Below the pieces are notes generated by a model. The model was not told the origin of the DNA. It did not search any database and was given only the letters and a program-made list of their open reading frames with translations. The position numbers and the translations under genes were made by a program. Positions 1-10,760 of a stretch of 64,000 nt of DNA are shown here, piece by piece. Origin of the DNA: Plantago ovata (taxonomy: Eukaryota > Streptophyta > Magnoliopsida > Lamiales > Plantaginaceae); NCBI GenBank assembly GCA_028274465.1, contig CM051455.1, positions 54,454,738 to 54,518,737 on the forward strand. Direction: 5' to 3'. The number at the start of each line of letters is the position of its first letter. Positions within the stretch are counted from its first letter, which is position 1.

Positions 1-831
1 TCGGCTCCAATTACCTAAGCCCATGCCACAGATGCCAACCGCCTCCGCCAGATCTGCAGATTGGTCCCAATTATCCTCAACTACTTTTTCGAGATCAGAG
101 TGGCGAATCCACATTGCTTCAAACCGGAATCGGGGTGCGCTGAATCTCCGTTGGGGTTGTTGATCCTCAAAAACCAGTTTAATGGGGTTGTGATTTGAAT
201 AGTAGCTTTTGAGGTGATAGACGCTAGCAGTAGGGAAAGCCGAATTCCAGCTACTGCTTGTGAGGGCTCTGTCGAGTCTTACTCGAATAGTGTGGGGGTA
301 ATTTCTTTTGTTGGACCAAGTATATGGGTAACCTTTAAATCCCAAATCGCTGAGCCCAACATCCTGAATATAGTCCCTGAATTTTCTTAATCTATAGACT
401 GTTACTCCACCCAATTTGTCCTCATATCCGAAGATCTCATTAAAGTCACCCATACACAACCAAGGTACATTCGACAACCCACCTAACCTGCGTAAAAGAT
501 CCCAAGTGTGTTTTCTCCGACTGACTTCTGGTTCTCCATAGAAACCAGTGAACCTCCAACTAAAACTACTATTTGGAAACTGAACAAAAGAATCTATATG
601 AAATCTAGAAAAACTTTGTAAGGTAACTACAACGTGCTTGGACCATAGCAAAGCTGAAACAGAAAAACCAAAAAGATTGAACTTTTCCTTGAGTTTATCT
701 ACCCTATTATCCCTCAAACGAGTTTCCATAAGGAAGATAAGGTGAGGACGAGACTCTCTTATCAAGTCTCCCAATTCTTGAACTGTCCAACGCCCACCCA
801 AGCCTTGGCAGTTCCACGCTACACAACTCAT
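1..831 (-). CDS. LINE ORF2, N-terminal endonuclease domain (partial)
   Basis: Reading from the ATG at 831 towards the left edge gives 277 codons without a stop; the frame continues beyond the window. It begins MSCVAWNCQGLG, the conserved asparagine motif of the exonuclease/endonuclease/phosphatase fold, followed by a METR motif carrying the metal-binding glutamate, then FTGFYGEP, MGDFNEI and, near residue 217, YYSNHNPI. In LINE endonucleases this domain nicks the target DNA to prime reverse transcription. The last motif is normally S-D-H; here the aspartate is asparagine, which may reduce activity. The domain assignment rests on these ordered motifs. Reverse transcriptase is not visible because of the window edge. 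Confidence 0.88.
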   Translation of the reverse strand, partial: MSCVAWNCQGLGGRWTVQELGDLIRESRPHLIFLMETRLRDNRVDKLKEKFNLFGFSVSALLWSKHVVVTLQSFSRFHIDSFVQFPNSSFSWRFTGFYGEPEVSRRKHTWDLLRRLGGLSNVPWLCMGDFNEIFGYEDKLGGVTVYRLRKFRDYIQDVGLSDLGFKGYPYTWSNKRNYPHTIRVRLDRALTSSSWNSAFPTASVYHLKSYYSNHNPIKLVFEDQQPQRRFSAPRFRFEAMWIRHSDLEKVVEDNWDQSADLAEAVGICGMGLGNWSR

Positions 832-945
832 TGGTGTAGGCGAGAGTTGCAATGCAACCCCGCCTCTGGTACAGAATCAACTAGCATAATACTCTGGTTA
901 GGACATTTGGAAGGTCTTTCAGGTTGGGGATCATCAATGGACATG

Positions 946-2504
946 TCAGTAGGGGGCTCGGTTCTGGAGCTTTATTTTTACCAGGCCTACCACGTTTGGG
1001 TTGCTGTTTGGATGAGTTATTCGGTCGTGGGGTTGTTTGGGGGAGTTATTATTTTGTGGGGGTTGGTGTTGTTTGGGTTTCCGGCTCCAAGTATTTTTAC
1101 AACCACCAGGCTGTTTAGAGTGTGGATTAGGGGATTCTAGGTATTGATTTTGTTTGGGATTTGAAGTAGCCGGTTCTGAAAATTGGTGAGGCATACTGGG
1201 ACCGTATGGGTATGGATTTGGGTTTGGGTAGTAGGAGTGTTGCTGGGAGGGCCAAATCGTTGGGGACTTAGATGGGTCAGAGGTGTATGGGACCATAGCT
1301 AGAGAGTGTTGTGGTAGTGGGCTCGTGGGTGGGCTGGGGAGATGTGCTGGAGAAGGAAGTGGGCTAGATGGGCTGGAATTAGGGACATGCCATAGACTAC
1401 TGGACTTTGATTGGGCCGAAATGTGGTCAATAGCAGTCCGCGAACTGGAATCTGGATAATTCTTGGGTGCCGATGGAGTAGGCAGTAGGGGAGGGAGCGG
1501 GGAAATTTGTTGAGGAGAAATAGCACGTGATGTGCTGGAGTGTGGGTGATTTTTCATGCCTGAGCTACTTTCCACATTTGTAGGAAGGTCAACGACTGAA
1601 TTAGTTCTATTCTGACGCTGCTTAGGGTTGGGGTCAACAGGTGGTGTGGTAGCTGGAACAGAAGTAGGAATTTGGGTACCGGGAATAGTTTTATCAACAA
1701 AGACTGGGGACGAGCGAACATTATCATGTGCACCCCCAAAATAACGATTCCCCTGAGGATTATTAGTAATTGCCCTAAGCCAATCCCCCCAAGGTAGATT
1801 ATTCTCGTTAATGTCCCCACCGGAAGCCTCAATATCAAACTGGACTCTGCAATCTTTCAAAAGATGACCAATTATACCACATCTATAACAAAAATTGGGC
1901 AAACGTTCGTACGCAAAAGTGACTAGGATAGAACCGCCATCACCATTCCTAACTTTTAAGGCACGCTTAAGGGGTTTAGTAATGTCAATAGTAGCTCTAA
2001 TTTGCATGACTAAATCACCAGGATTATCATTAACATACTTAACAAAGCCCCCTAGCCCGTTACCGATAGCAGTAGCCATAGCCAAATTCAATTTATCATG
2101 TGGCACATCAAAAACATGGACTAGAAAAGTTACCTTATCCAGATTGATCATTTTTGGATCGTCTCCACGTTCAATGGGAGCAAGAACAACTAGGTTTTTC
2201 TCAAAGGACCATGGACCGTTATCCATCACCTTCGTTCAGTCAAGTACATGTTGAAACTGGAACAAGAGACGTTCTTCATTCATTTTAATGACCTCCATCC
2301 CGTGAAACAAACCCAGCTGTTGGCCATAACCTTCTGAAACGAGTCAAGATGAATGGCCCATTCGGAAAAAGTATGTCCCACCAGGAAGTAATTGGAACGC
2401 CCGTTAGCATTAGCCCAAGCCTCAGACGGAGCTTCAACCCCTATTTCCTCATCGTCAAGCAGTTGGAGTTGACGAGACATACGAGCCACTAGGTCATCAG
2501 CCAT
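946..2504 (-). pseudogene. LINE ORF1 (DUF4283 / CCHC zinc-knuckle gag-like protein), broken
   Basis: An N-terminal piece starting MADDLVARMSRQL (ATG at 2504) leads into the DUF4283 domain but reaches a stop near 2280. Homologous sequence continues in another frame, is interrupted by a TGA at 2236-2238, and then runs open to the TGA at 946-948. The main piece has GPWSFEKNLVV, then YERLPNFCYRCGIIGHLLKDC-type residues forming a CX2CX4HX4C knuckle, and a long Pro/Ser/His-rich tail. Such proteins bind the element's RNA. One frameshift and one nonsense codon are visible, so the copy should not make a full ORF1 protein. A related intact protein is encoded at 44011-44910. Confidence 0.82.
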
Positions 2505-2844
2505 TGTAGGTACACGTAGGAATATATAGTACTTTTGGTTTTGTCGGCTTAAACTTGGAGATCTGTAAAAAGAGACGAATAGAGAGGTAAATGGGTGAAT
2601 ATAAATAAGATGCAAAAGAGGATGGACGAAGATACATATGGCAGTGTGACTCCTTGAAATAGACTCAAAACGTAAACCTGGATCAGGAGGAAAGATTTGT
2701 TTAAAGTGATAAGCATCAATAAAAGGATTTACTAAATTATCAGATCTGAGAAAATAAACAGCCTCACGCGTGATGTATTGCAACCGTAGATTAAGACAAA
2801 TAGCATAAATCCCAATTGGATGGGTAGCGCAATCTTCAAAGGAA

Positions 2845-2946
2845 GGAGCCATGTCACTCATTCGAGGAGGATAGAAAGACGAGGGGATAGAGAGGGGAGA
2901 GGGAGCCATGTCACTCATTCGAGGAGGATAGAAAGACGAGGGGATA
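2845..2946 (-). repeat. Two 45-bp direct repeats upstream of LINE ORF1
   Basis: The same 45 bases occur at 2845-2889 and 2902-2946 (period 57), separated by a short purine-rich spacer. They sit where the 5' UTR of the LINE is expected; short tandem repeats in LINE 5' UTRs can carry promoter activity, but that role is inference here. Confidence 0.8.
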
Positions 2947-3978
2947 AAGTGTCTATGTTTTTATTTTTTCATTGCTCTAATTTGTTTCTTTTTGTAATTA
3001 AATATTCATATTTATAAGAATTATATGTAATATCATGAACGTCAGATCGTTTGATAAAATCAAAATATATATGCATCCCCTTTTATGCCTTTTTTAAATG
3101 GTAGGAGGGTAAACACTGATACACTTTAATAGTGCCCCACCTCCTCTATTAGAGGTGTACCAGTGGTTACTATATAGCATCTAATAAACCCATTTATGTA
3201 TTTGTTTTTCATTAGTGGACAACCACAAGCAACTTGTTATTAATCGAACAAAAAGACTCAACAGACTGCATCAATTAACTAGTTGAACTTATAATGTAAA
3301 GAATGATTACTGCTATGGTCAGTATATACACTGGTGTTTAGGCGAAAATTGATGTATTTAACATAAGTTGTTACAGTGAGCGTCACAAAAGAACTGATGC
3401 AAAATTAGATGCATTTTGATCTTGTACTATTAGAATGAGAATGAGTATATACTAGAAACCGCATCACGCGCTATACGCGTGTGAAACGTAATCTTATAAA
3501 ACATTATTGTTTTATTAAATAATGTATTGTATTCAAATGAATGGAGTAAATATATAATTTTCACATAATGACTTCAAACGTAACCAAAAAATAACTAATT
3601 GAGTAATTAAACTTTAACACTAATGGTGTCCTATAAATGTATATAGTTTTTGTAGTTATGCAATTAATAGTTTTGAATTGAACTATATTAGACATACGAA
3701 AAGTATTCTTCCGATGAGTTAAGAACCATCAGATACATCTCTAGACTTTGGAAACATTCAACTTCGAAATCTACAATGCATCTTTCGCATGTTAATTGGT
3801 GTTCTTCACCAGTTGAATATATATTGTCATGTGCGTCATTATCTCTTGCCATTTTGTTTTATCGATGCTTTTTGTTATGTTGATGTTGCAATATGGACGA
3901 TATTCAAATTCCAAGTGGCCTAGCTAGTATCCTCAGGTTCTCTATCATCATAGCTAAATTGACGTTTGGTAAATAAAA
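2947..3978. other. Intergenic, no gene seen
   Basis: AT-rich sequence without a supported coding region. Nothing beyond short low-complexity stretches was recognised. Confidence 0.6.
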
Positions 3979-4244
3979 TACTTCCTCCGTCCAATATATA
4001 ATAAGTGTAACATTTGGTTTTATAATTGACTTTTTCGAGGATTAGTTTGACCTCAAATTAATTGTAAATCATTCAAGTAAAATAATTAAAAAATTATATT
4101 ATGAAAATATAAACATTCTAGTTTTATGATATGATGTTTTTAATTATTTTTATCGTATGTTTTTAAGAACAATTTAAGGTCAAAATGACCATCGAAAAAG
4201 TCAACAAAATCAAGTATTACATTTATTATTGGACCGAGAAAGTA
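3979..4244. mobile_element. Stowaway-like MITE
   Basis: About 266 bp, starting with TACTTCCTCCGTCCAATA and ending in its near-perfect inverse (16 of 18 positions agree). The CTCCCTCCGT-type terminus and TA target dinucleotide are diagnostic of Stowaway (Tc1/mariner-derived) MITEs. The interior is AT-rich and also self-complementary, with paired segments concerning GACTTTTTCGA near each end. No coding capacity. Confidence 0.85.
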
Positions 4245-5432
4245 TGTTTTTTTTTTCTTTTTCATAAGAACATATCATGGTTATTTTTAAATTAAGTATA
4301 GTACAACCATACAACTTTATATTAAAAAATAAAGATGTAAGAAGAGAATAAATAAAAAAGAAAAAATTACGTAAATAAGATTCGAACCCAATACCTTCAA
4401 CTAAATAATGATATTCGAACCAAACACCTTCAATAAAAATAATAATAAAAAAATGGAGAAAAATCACGCCAACAGGATTCGAACCCTACACCTTTTAATT
4501 AAATAATGACACATGTACGCACCAGATTGAAATTGAATAAGCAAAATCAACGGATTAAAATTGATTGGTAGGTCAATCAATTGGGTGAATCAATTGACTT
4601 ATTATATTACTTTAATATAAGAGATCCAATACGTTTAATATATATGTTTGTACGATGAACAAACACGTATAACTAATATGAGGCAAACCCTACCTTGAAA
4701 CCTCGAGAAAAATTGATCCAGAAAAAATGTTTAATGTAATTCTATCTGAAGTGAAGAAAAGGGCTCAAATCATAATAATGCTTTTGACAAATGTTAAATG
4801 TTAGCATAACAAATGGAAGTTGGTCTTCAATTCTGTACCATTCATCAATAACATCATTAAACGAACAATTTTCTTGACTTGACCTAAAATCACTTTAGAC
4901 ATTATTTCTTAAGTTGTTTTGGTAATTCGCCTCATATACATGTATGATACGTTAAACTCATTGGTTCTCTTGTGTATGCACAGTGTAGCAGTATACATTA
5001 ATTAAAGATTCGTCTCACCTTTCAACTCTCTTATGTATGCTCACTATAAGAACATACTACATTACCCTCTGCAAGTCATTTTTCTTTTTGTATAAACAAT
5101 AGAGGCAAATCAAATATCCATCCTTTAATTTATTCACTCTTTAAATTCAAGATTTATGTAATTAGTTTTAAAGCAGTGATTTCAATCTAGCAGTGATATA
5201 ATTCGCAAATTAACAATCCTTTAATTAAGTACTACCAGTGGGAAATCATATATAGCTAGAGGAGAGTGCGTATTTGGTCTCGATTTACTTAACATTACAG
5301 GAACATAAATTCAACAAAACTGAACACTAATGGAAGCAGAGTACTAATTACTACTACATGACATAAACTAAACCAAATTAAGAAAGCATAAATCTCATCA
5401 TCATACTGCATAATGAACTCAGTTTTCAGAAT
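4245..5432. other. Intergenic, no gene seen
   Basis: AT-rich. Three short segments around 4380, 4412 and 4478 repeat the motif GATTCGAACC. This resembles a tRNA T-arm motif, but no tRNA cloverleaf could be folded around any of them. No supported coding region. Confidence 0.55.
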
Positions 5433-7099
5433 TTAGGAGTGTGTTCTAGCCTCGTTAGCTCGCTTGAAGAGCTTGGCCTGAGCTGCTGCAGCCTTGTTCG
5501 AGCCAAGTGCAGCCACGAAACTCTGTCTGACCTGGCTGGTCGAGTAAGGAAATCTCGAGTAAACCATCGAGTTCAGCAAAGCAGCCGTTCCTTCCCTGTA
5601 GAGCTCCCCAATACCATCACCACGAGTGTTCGAAAGAGCCTCCATCACGTTAGCGTTCACCCCGATTCCTGGCAAGCTTCCCGTGCCAAATGCACCTCCC
5701 AGAGTCGTTCCCCAACCGCCGAACAGGCCCCATACCAGTGTCGGGTGGTTCAGCCAGTAGCTGCATCCAAGACATGTCATTTTTTCAGCATGGAAAAGTA
5801 GATCTGACCGGCAATTCTTTAGCTTAAACTTTAAAATCATCATTTAAAGATATATTTATTATTAAAACAACATCCAAGAAACTAGCAGTTTTAAGTTTCA
5901 AAATTGACACATTTTATGTGTTTTTTAGAACTCCGTTCTCTAATATGTACTATTACAATTTTCTGGAATGGAGGCATAGTTACTTAAGATAGTGATTTTT
6001 CTAATTATATACCTGACAAAAGCTAGATGTGTAGAAATATGTAACTTACTTGCAATTAAAAGGTGGTGAGTTTGGATCAAAGGGGAATGGTGGTGATGAG
6101 ATTCCAGGACCAATTGGAATTCCAGGGACAATTGGTGGCAGAATCACTGTTGGTGGGCTTCCTCCAATAATCGGTGGGCTTCCTCCAATGTATGGTGGGC
6201 TGCCTCCAATAATCGGTGGGCTTCCACCAATGTAAGGCGTTCCAGGGTCTATTGGTGGGCTACCTCCTATGCTTGGTGGGCTTCCTCCAACGTATGGCGT
6301 TCCAGGGTCCGTGGATGGTGGGCTACCTCCAATGCTCGGTGGGCTTCCTCCGTACGGCGTTCCAGGGTCCGTAGATGGCGGGGTACCTCCAATGCTTGGT
6401 GGGCTACCTCCAATGCTCGGCGGGCTTCCTCCGTACGGTGTTCCAGGGTCAGTAGTTGGTGGACATCCTCCAGCGGTGGTGGGCTTCCTCCGTATGGCGT
6501 TCCAGGGTCAGTCGGAGTAGTAGGCGTTGTAGGGTGGTAGGAGTGGTTGGGGTTGAGGATGGTGGAGGATTGCTCCCACCACCACCGCCGTGTCGTGGTG
6601 GAATTGGAGTTGAGTGGTGATGACTGCCGCCTCCACTTGGTGGGTTGCCACAGTTACACGGTGGTGAGCTACCATGGCTACCGCCTCCATGAGACGGTGG
6701 TGAGCTGCCGTGGCTGCCACCTCCATGAGACGGTGGTGAGCTGCTGTGGCTACCGCCTCCATGAGACGGAGTGGAGGGTGTCGGAGTTGCATGGCCACCT
6801 GATGGAACAAAAGATAACAAAAGTCAACTAACTAGGAAAAAAGTAAAAAACCAGTACTCCTGACGGTATTGTAAATTAAAAATTATGGGAATGTACCGAA
6901 CACTTGTAGGAGTTTAGTGTAATGTACGTGTACCTGGTGGAGTTGGTCCGCCACTTGGGTCAGTAGGAGGAGCACACTTGAGATCTTCAAAGGTGGATGC
7001 AGATGACAAGTTTTGGGGAAGTAGAAGAAGGGCAGCCAGTAGTGTAGCCCATAGTAGTAGTAAACATGGTTGCAGCTCAGTTGTGTTGCTCTTCACCAT
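5433..7099 (-). CDS. PDF1: Protodermal factor 1-like secreted proline-rich protein (exon 2 frame disturbed)
   Basis: Three exons on the minus strand: 7099-6934, 6798-6050 and 5760-5433, with GT-AG introns. Exon 1 encodes a charged start and a Leu-rich signal peptide (LLLLWATLLAALLLLPQ). Exon 2 encodes SHGGGSHGSSPP repeats and then GGSPPSIGG / TDPGTPYGG repeats. Exon 3 encodes the conserved C-terminal domain: YWLNHPTLVWGLFG, EALSNTRGDG, YREGTAALLNSMV and GSNKAAAAQAKLFK, the signature of PDF1, an epidermis-specific extracellular protein. The splice phase at the exon 2/3 joint fits. However, exon 2 changes frame twice (near 6520 and 6478); each change equals one missing base in a C-rich repeat. 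Either these are assembly indels in repetitive DNA or the gene is inactive. Family identity is firm from exon 3 and the promoter. Confidence 0.82.
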
Positions 7100-7171
7100 T
7101 TTTAGCAGTGAATTCTATAATAGTTAGTGATGGAATGGATGAATGATTCCAAGGTGAAGCTGGGTCAAGCA

Positions 7172-7182
7172 TTTTATATAGA
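7172..7182 (-). promoter_or_regulatory. TATA box of the PDF1-like gene
   Basis: Minus-strand TATATAAAA lies about 75 bp upstream of the ATG at 7099, a normal plant core-promoter distance. Confidence 0.7.
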
Positions 7183-7226
7183 CTTTTAACTCAAGATCTA
7201 GTAATGGTTAGTTGTGTGAGTGCAGG

Positions 7227-7234
7227 TGCATTTA
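7227..7234 (-). promoter_or_regulatory. L1 box (TAAATGCA) upstream of the PDF1-like gene
   Basis: A perfect TAAATGYA octamer on the gene's own strand, about 50 bp upstream of the TATA box and 130 bp upstream of the ATG. L1 boxes are bound by class IV HD-ZIP factors (ATML1/PDF2) and drive epidermal expression; PDF1 is the archetypal L1-box gene. Its presence supports both the gene identity and epidermis-specific regulation. Confidence 0.75.
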
Positions 7235-7239
7235 TGTGC

Positions 7240-7849
7240 TACTAGTAAATATATCACTACATACACTAGTATAGTATATCATTCTTTTACATAATATTTT
7301 TCTTTTATTTGCATTCTAATTTCCAATATTTTGTAAACATTCTCCATGTTTGATCAGTTTATTGCCCTTGCTAAAACAGAATTTTGTTTTACATATGTCA
7401 AATCCAGTATCATTACTCTTTTAACTACATTTCAAGAGTGCTAAACATACCTGCTGCTATACCCCGAGCTTCTAGCTAGTATCTTTACTCTTTTGTCAGT
7501 TTATAACTTCTAATTTTCGGCAATTTTGACACCAACATTTAAAAAAAAAAAAAAAAAACCTTAAATTAGGGTATAGTGCTGCATTGACACTTTTGTCTGC
7601 TGGGAATAAGATAAACAGTACTTCTAGCATTGATGCCTTATTTATTGTATTAGCATTGATGCATTCACATATATCGACTGTAACTATGAACATGCTAGCT
7701 ATATCTTAGCTAGGTGTAGTAGAATGGGGGCAATTTTGCACAGATATGTGTGATATATTTCATCCATTACTCCTATATCACTTTAGCATTGAGGCATGAT
7801 TCTAGCAAAATGGCAAAAACAAAGAAAATCATCTAGTACTAGTATAGTG
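7240..7849. other. Upstream intergenic sequence, no gene seen
   Basis: AT-rich region between the PDF1-like promoter and the MITE, with an A18-class homopolymer near 7541-7558. No supported coding region. Confidence 0.55.
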
Positions 7850-8727
7850 GGGAAAATGACATTTTTTGTCGCAAAATTTGAGGAGTATGTCAAATGCAGT
7901 CCCATGTTTGGTCTTGACTCTTGATGGCAATTCTAGTCCGAAGTTTGATATGTTCGGCATATTTGGTCATTCTTCACATTTTCTTGACTTTGACTGCTGA
8001 TGTGGCGACAAAGTCAATGAGTCAACGCCGCCACATCATTGATGACATTATTATGATGTCATATTTATTTTAAAAAAATAAAAATAGAAAAAATCCAAAA
8101 AAAATATATTTTTCAAGAAAAGAAGAGAAAATTTAGAATATAAACTAAACAAAATAAAAAAAAATGATCTGGAATGTATTAAAATTCAAAGAAAATAAAA
8201 CTAAATATAGGTATTTAAAACTTTAATGAATTTATTGCTTAATGCCTTTATAGATTATGATTAATCTGTTAATGACTCATTTTACTTGTTTAAGGAACAC
8301 CACCATTTTTGTCTTTTTTTTTTTAAATTTTAACACACTCATAATCTAGGATTTTCATTTCTTTCTTTCCTTTTGAAATTTTCGTTTGGTTTTGCCCCTA
8401 AATTTTAAAATCTTTAAAAATAGTAATAATAGTAATAATGATGATAATATTAATAATAATGCCATTTTTATTGTATTTTTTTAATTAATTATCTATATTT
8501 TATTGGATTTTTTCCAATTTTTAAAATCAATATGACATTCATCAAGTGATGTGGCGGCGTTGACTCATTGACTTTGTCACCACATCAGCCGTCAAAGTAA
8601 AAAAATGTGAAAAAGGACCAAATTTGCCAAATATATGAAACTCTGGGACTAAATTTGCCATCAGCAGTAAACATGGGACTGCATTTGTCATACCCTTCAA
8701 ACTTGGGACCAAAAATGTCATTTTCCC
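7850..8727. mobile_element. Mutator-type MITE with ~190-bp terminal inverted repeats
   Basis: The element starts GGGAAAATGACATTTTT and ends with the inverse; the inverted arms extend roughly 7850-8040 and 8535-8727 and include an internal GATGTGGCGGCGTTGACT match. It is flanked by AGTATAGTG (7841-7849) and AGTATACTG (8728-8736), a 9-bp target duplication with one mismatch. Long TIRs and a 9-bp duplication are typical of Mutator-like elements. The 500-bp AT-rich core has no open frame, so the copy is non-autonomous. Confidence 0.85.
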
Positions 8728-8736
8728 AGTATACTG

Positions 8737-9255
8737 GTATGGTGATAGATGTGTATACTATATAATGTCTGCTTAACTGGAAACTTATAATGCTCAATAT
8801 ATATATAATTCGTATTTAAACAACAAATTTAATGTACTATTGCATTTTTTTTCCTTACCTCATACAGATATTAGATTGTTATTTGCCGTAAAGGTTTACA
8901 TCGTAAAAATTAACATTTATCAAACATACTTACTATTATAATCGATCATTTTTATTATTCTGATCAAATAAAGTGGAATCGACCGATAAATTAGGTAACT
9001 GATTAACAATTACAACTTTTTTCCGAGAAAAAATTACAATATAGTGGTAGTTTTAAGAGTTTATGTCAAATTAGTGTGATATAAAATAATTGTTACTGCA
9101 TTTTAGTGAAAAATTTCTACAAATCAATAATTTTGCTATGTTTGGTAATATATTTCTAGAACATATTCATTCACGTTGGCTTATTTAATCAAATCATACG
9201 AAATCAACAAAATTATAATAAGATATGGAACCAAGCATATCTTCTTGACCACATC
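8737..9255. other. Intergenic, no gene seen
   Basis: AT-rich sequence without supported features. Confidence 0.55.
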
Positions 9256-9445
9256 AATTAGACTATTTTCTCTTCGTCTGAAAACTCATTATTTTTTCAG
9301 TTCAATTCTGTTCAAATTCATTCAGTTCAGTTGAGTTTAAATTTGTTGTATTTTATACTAGAAAGAAATTCAGTTAAGTTCATCTTTATTCAGTTCTGTT
9401 CAGTTCAATTTTGTCCAATTTTGTTTAGACGAAAAGAACAATTTC
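9256..9445. mobile_element. Small MITE with CAGTTCAGTTC repeats
   Basis: The left end reads TTCTCTTCGTCTGAAAA and the right end is its imperfect inverse (TTTAGACGAAAAGAAC on the plus strand). Between them the pentamer TTCAG recurs in both orientations. A related end (TTTTCAGACGAAGAGAAC) occurs at 10731-10748, so at least two copies or fragments exist. The superfamily is not determined. Confidence 0.55.
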
Positions 9446-10500
9446 TTACTTTCTTCAAACATCATTATCAAACGTGACTTTGGTTTCTTAGTCCAAGCAT
9501 CACAGTCACACAAGCATCATCAGCAACAACCCCAAGCATCATCCTCAAACATGATTTTTGGTTGCTTAGTTCAAGCATCACATTTACACGAGCATCATCA
9601 GCAACAAAATTCACACTTTTTCAAGCATAAGTGATTTAGATTGATTAGTGCCAAGCATCACGACCAAACCCAAACATTGCACCCTCTTTCCGAACGCATA
9701 TTCACTACTAATAATCAAGCATCACAATTAGACATTGCTGGAAGATGCTCATCGAACCATGAACAATTATTAATGATTTGATGAAAGAGATTTTAATTTT
9801 TGAAATCCGGTGATGATATTTGTAATCAACATGAATCGATTTGTGTTTTATTCATGTAATCAAAGGATTATGATTTTCAAAGATGCGGGTAAACTAATGC
9901 TTGATTTAGAATTGAGAGATGATGCGGAGTTGGACAAGATACCTCAAATTTGATGCTTGATCTTTTGAATAACGAAATAAAGAAAACCATGAACTAAGGA
10001 TATTAATTTTCTAACTAATTAGTTGCCTTATTAATTTAATGAGGACTTTATACACATTACAAATTAAAACACTAAAATGTAGAAATAGTTTTATGTATTA
10101 CTTATGTGGAAGAAAGATTTGAGAAGACAATTAATATATAATTCTCCCTTTTTCTTAACTAATTGTGAATTGCTCCAGCTGCATCTTCATCTAAAATTCT
10201 GCAAACCTGCTATATAGTACGCATTACTACATTAGAACTGTGTTTTAAGTAAGAAGATAGTAGTACAGTATACTTTAACTTTAGACACAGTAAATGCGGA
10301 ATTGGAATTGGAATTGAATTGACAAGGAGATTAAATGCCATTACAGGAAGTGGTTGAAAAGAAATATGGTAACATTAACTTCATGTAGTAAATGAGGGCA
10401 CAACAACAATATTTATTCATTTCCATCGGATTCTAATGAGTTTCCTTGAATCGTGTCAGTTCCTTTGTTGACCCTGTTCAAATTAACCTACTATGTTATT
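9446..10500. other. Intergenic with AAGCATCA motif cluster
   Basis: Between about 9490 and 9725 the motif CAAGCATCA or close variants occurs roughly ten times in the same orientation without fixed spacing. No open frame of note. Confidence 0.5.
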
Positions 10501-10760
10501 TTCATTTGTTATTTTCATCTGAAAATTAATAAAAATAAATTCAGTTCAGATCAGTTCAGGTGTATTAAGTTCAGTTCAGTTCAGATTAGGCAATAAACTT
10601 AACCGCATACATCCTCTTCTTTATGCTTCAGAACCATTCTAGCTGAGATGGAAACCAGAATCCCTCTAATAGTATTTTGTACAACAAATAAGTTCAGTTC
10701 AGTTCAATTCAGATCAGTACAGTTCAGACCTTTTCAGACGAAGAGAACAGAGCCTAATAC
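10501..10760. repeat. CAGTTCAGTTC-rich MITE fragment
   Basis: Two TTCAGTTCAG clusters (10545-10590 and 10690-10730) flank about 100 bp, ending in TTTTCAGACGAAGAGAACAG, the inverse of the terminus seen at 9262. It is probably a second, diverged copy of the same MITE family. Confidence 0.5.

Larger units (their letters stand above)
1..2946 (-). mobile_element. LINE-type non-LTR retrotransposon, 5' part
   Basis: On the minus strand a gag-like ORF1 (DUF4283 plus CCHC knuckle) is followed after about 115 bp by an ORF2 that starts with an apurinic-type endonuclease, the usual order of plant LINEs. The rest of ORF2 (reverse transcriptase, RNase H) would lie left of the window. The 5' end is not sharply defined; a tandem duplication at 2845-2946 is probably part of the 5' UTR. 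ORF1 is damaged while the visible part of ORF2 is open, so the copy is probably not autonomous but may be fairly young. Confidence 0.85.

Noticed and set aside
2280..2918. A separate 212-residue minus-strand protein
   Set aside because: Its last third is the start of LINE ORF1 (from 2504), and the upstream part is non-coding LINE leader including the duplicated 45-bp repeat.
4375..4490. tRNA genes suggested by repeated GATTCGAACC
   Set aside because: No acceptor stem, D-arm or anticodon arm could be paired around any copy.
6050..6520. Plus-strand glycine/leucine/proline-rich open frames (GGLPPMLGG repeats)
   Set aside because: They are the antisense of the repetitive PDF1 exon 2; splice sites, promoter and the conserved C-terminus all support the minus strand.
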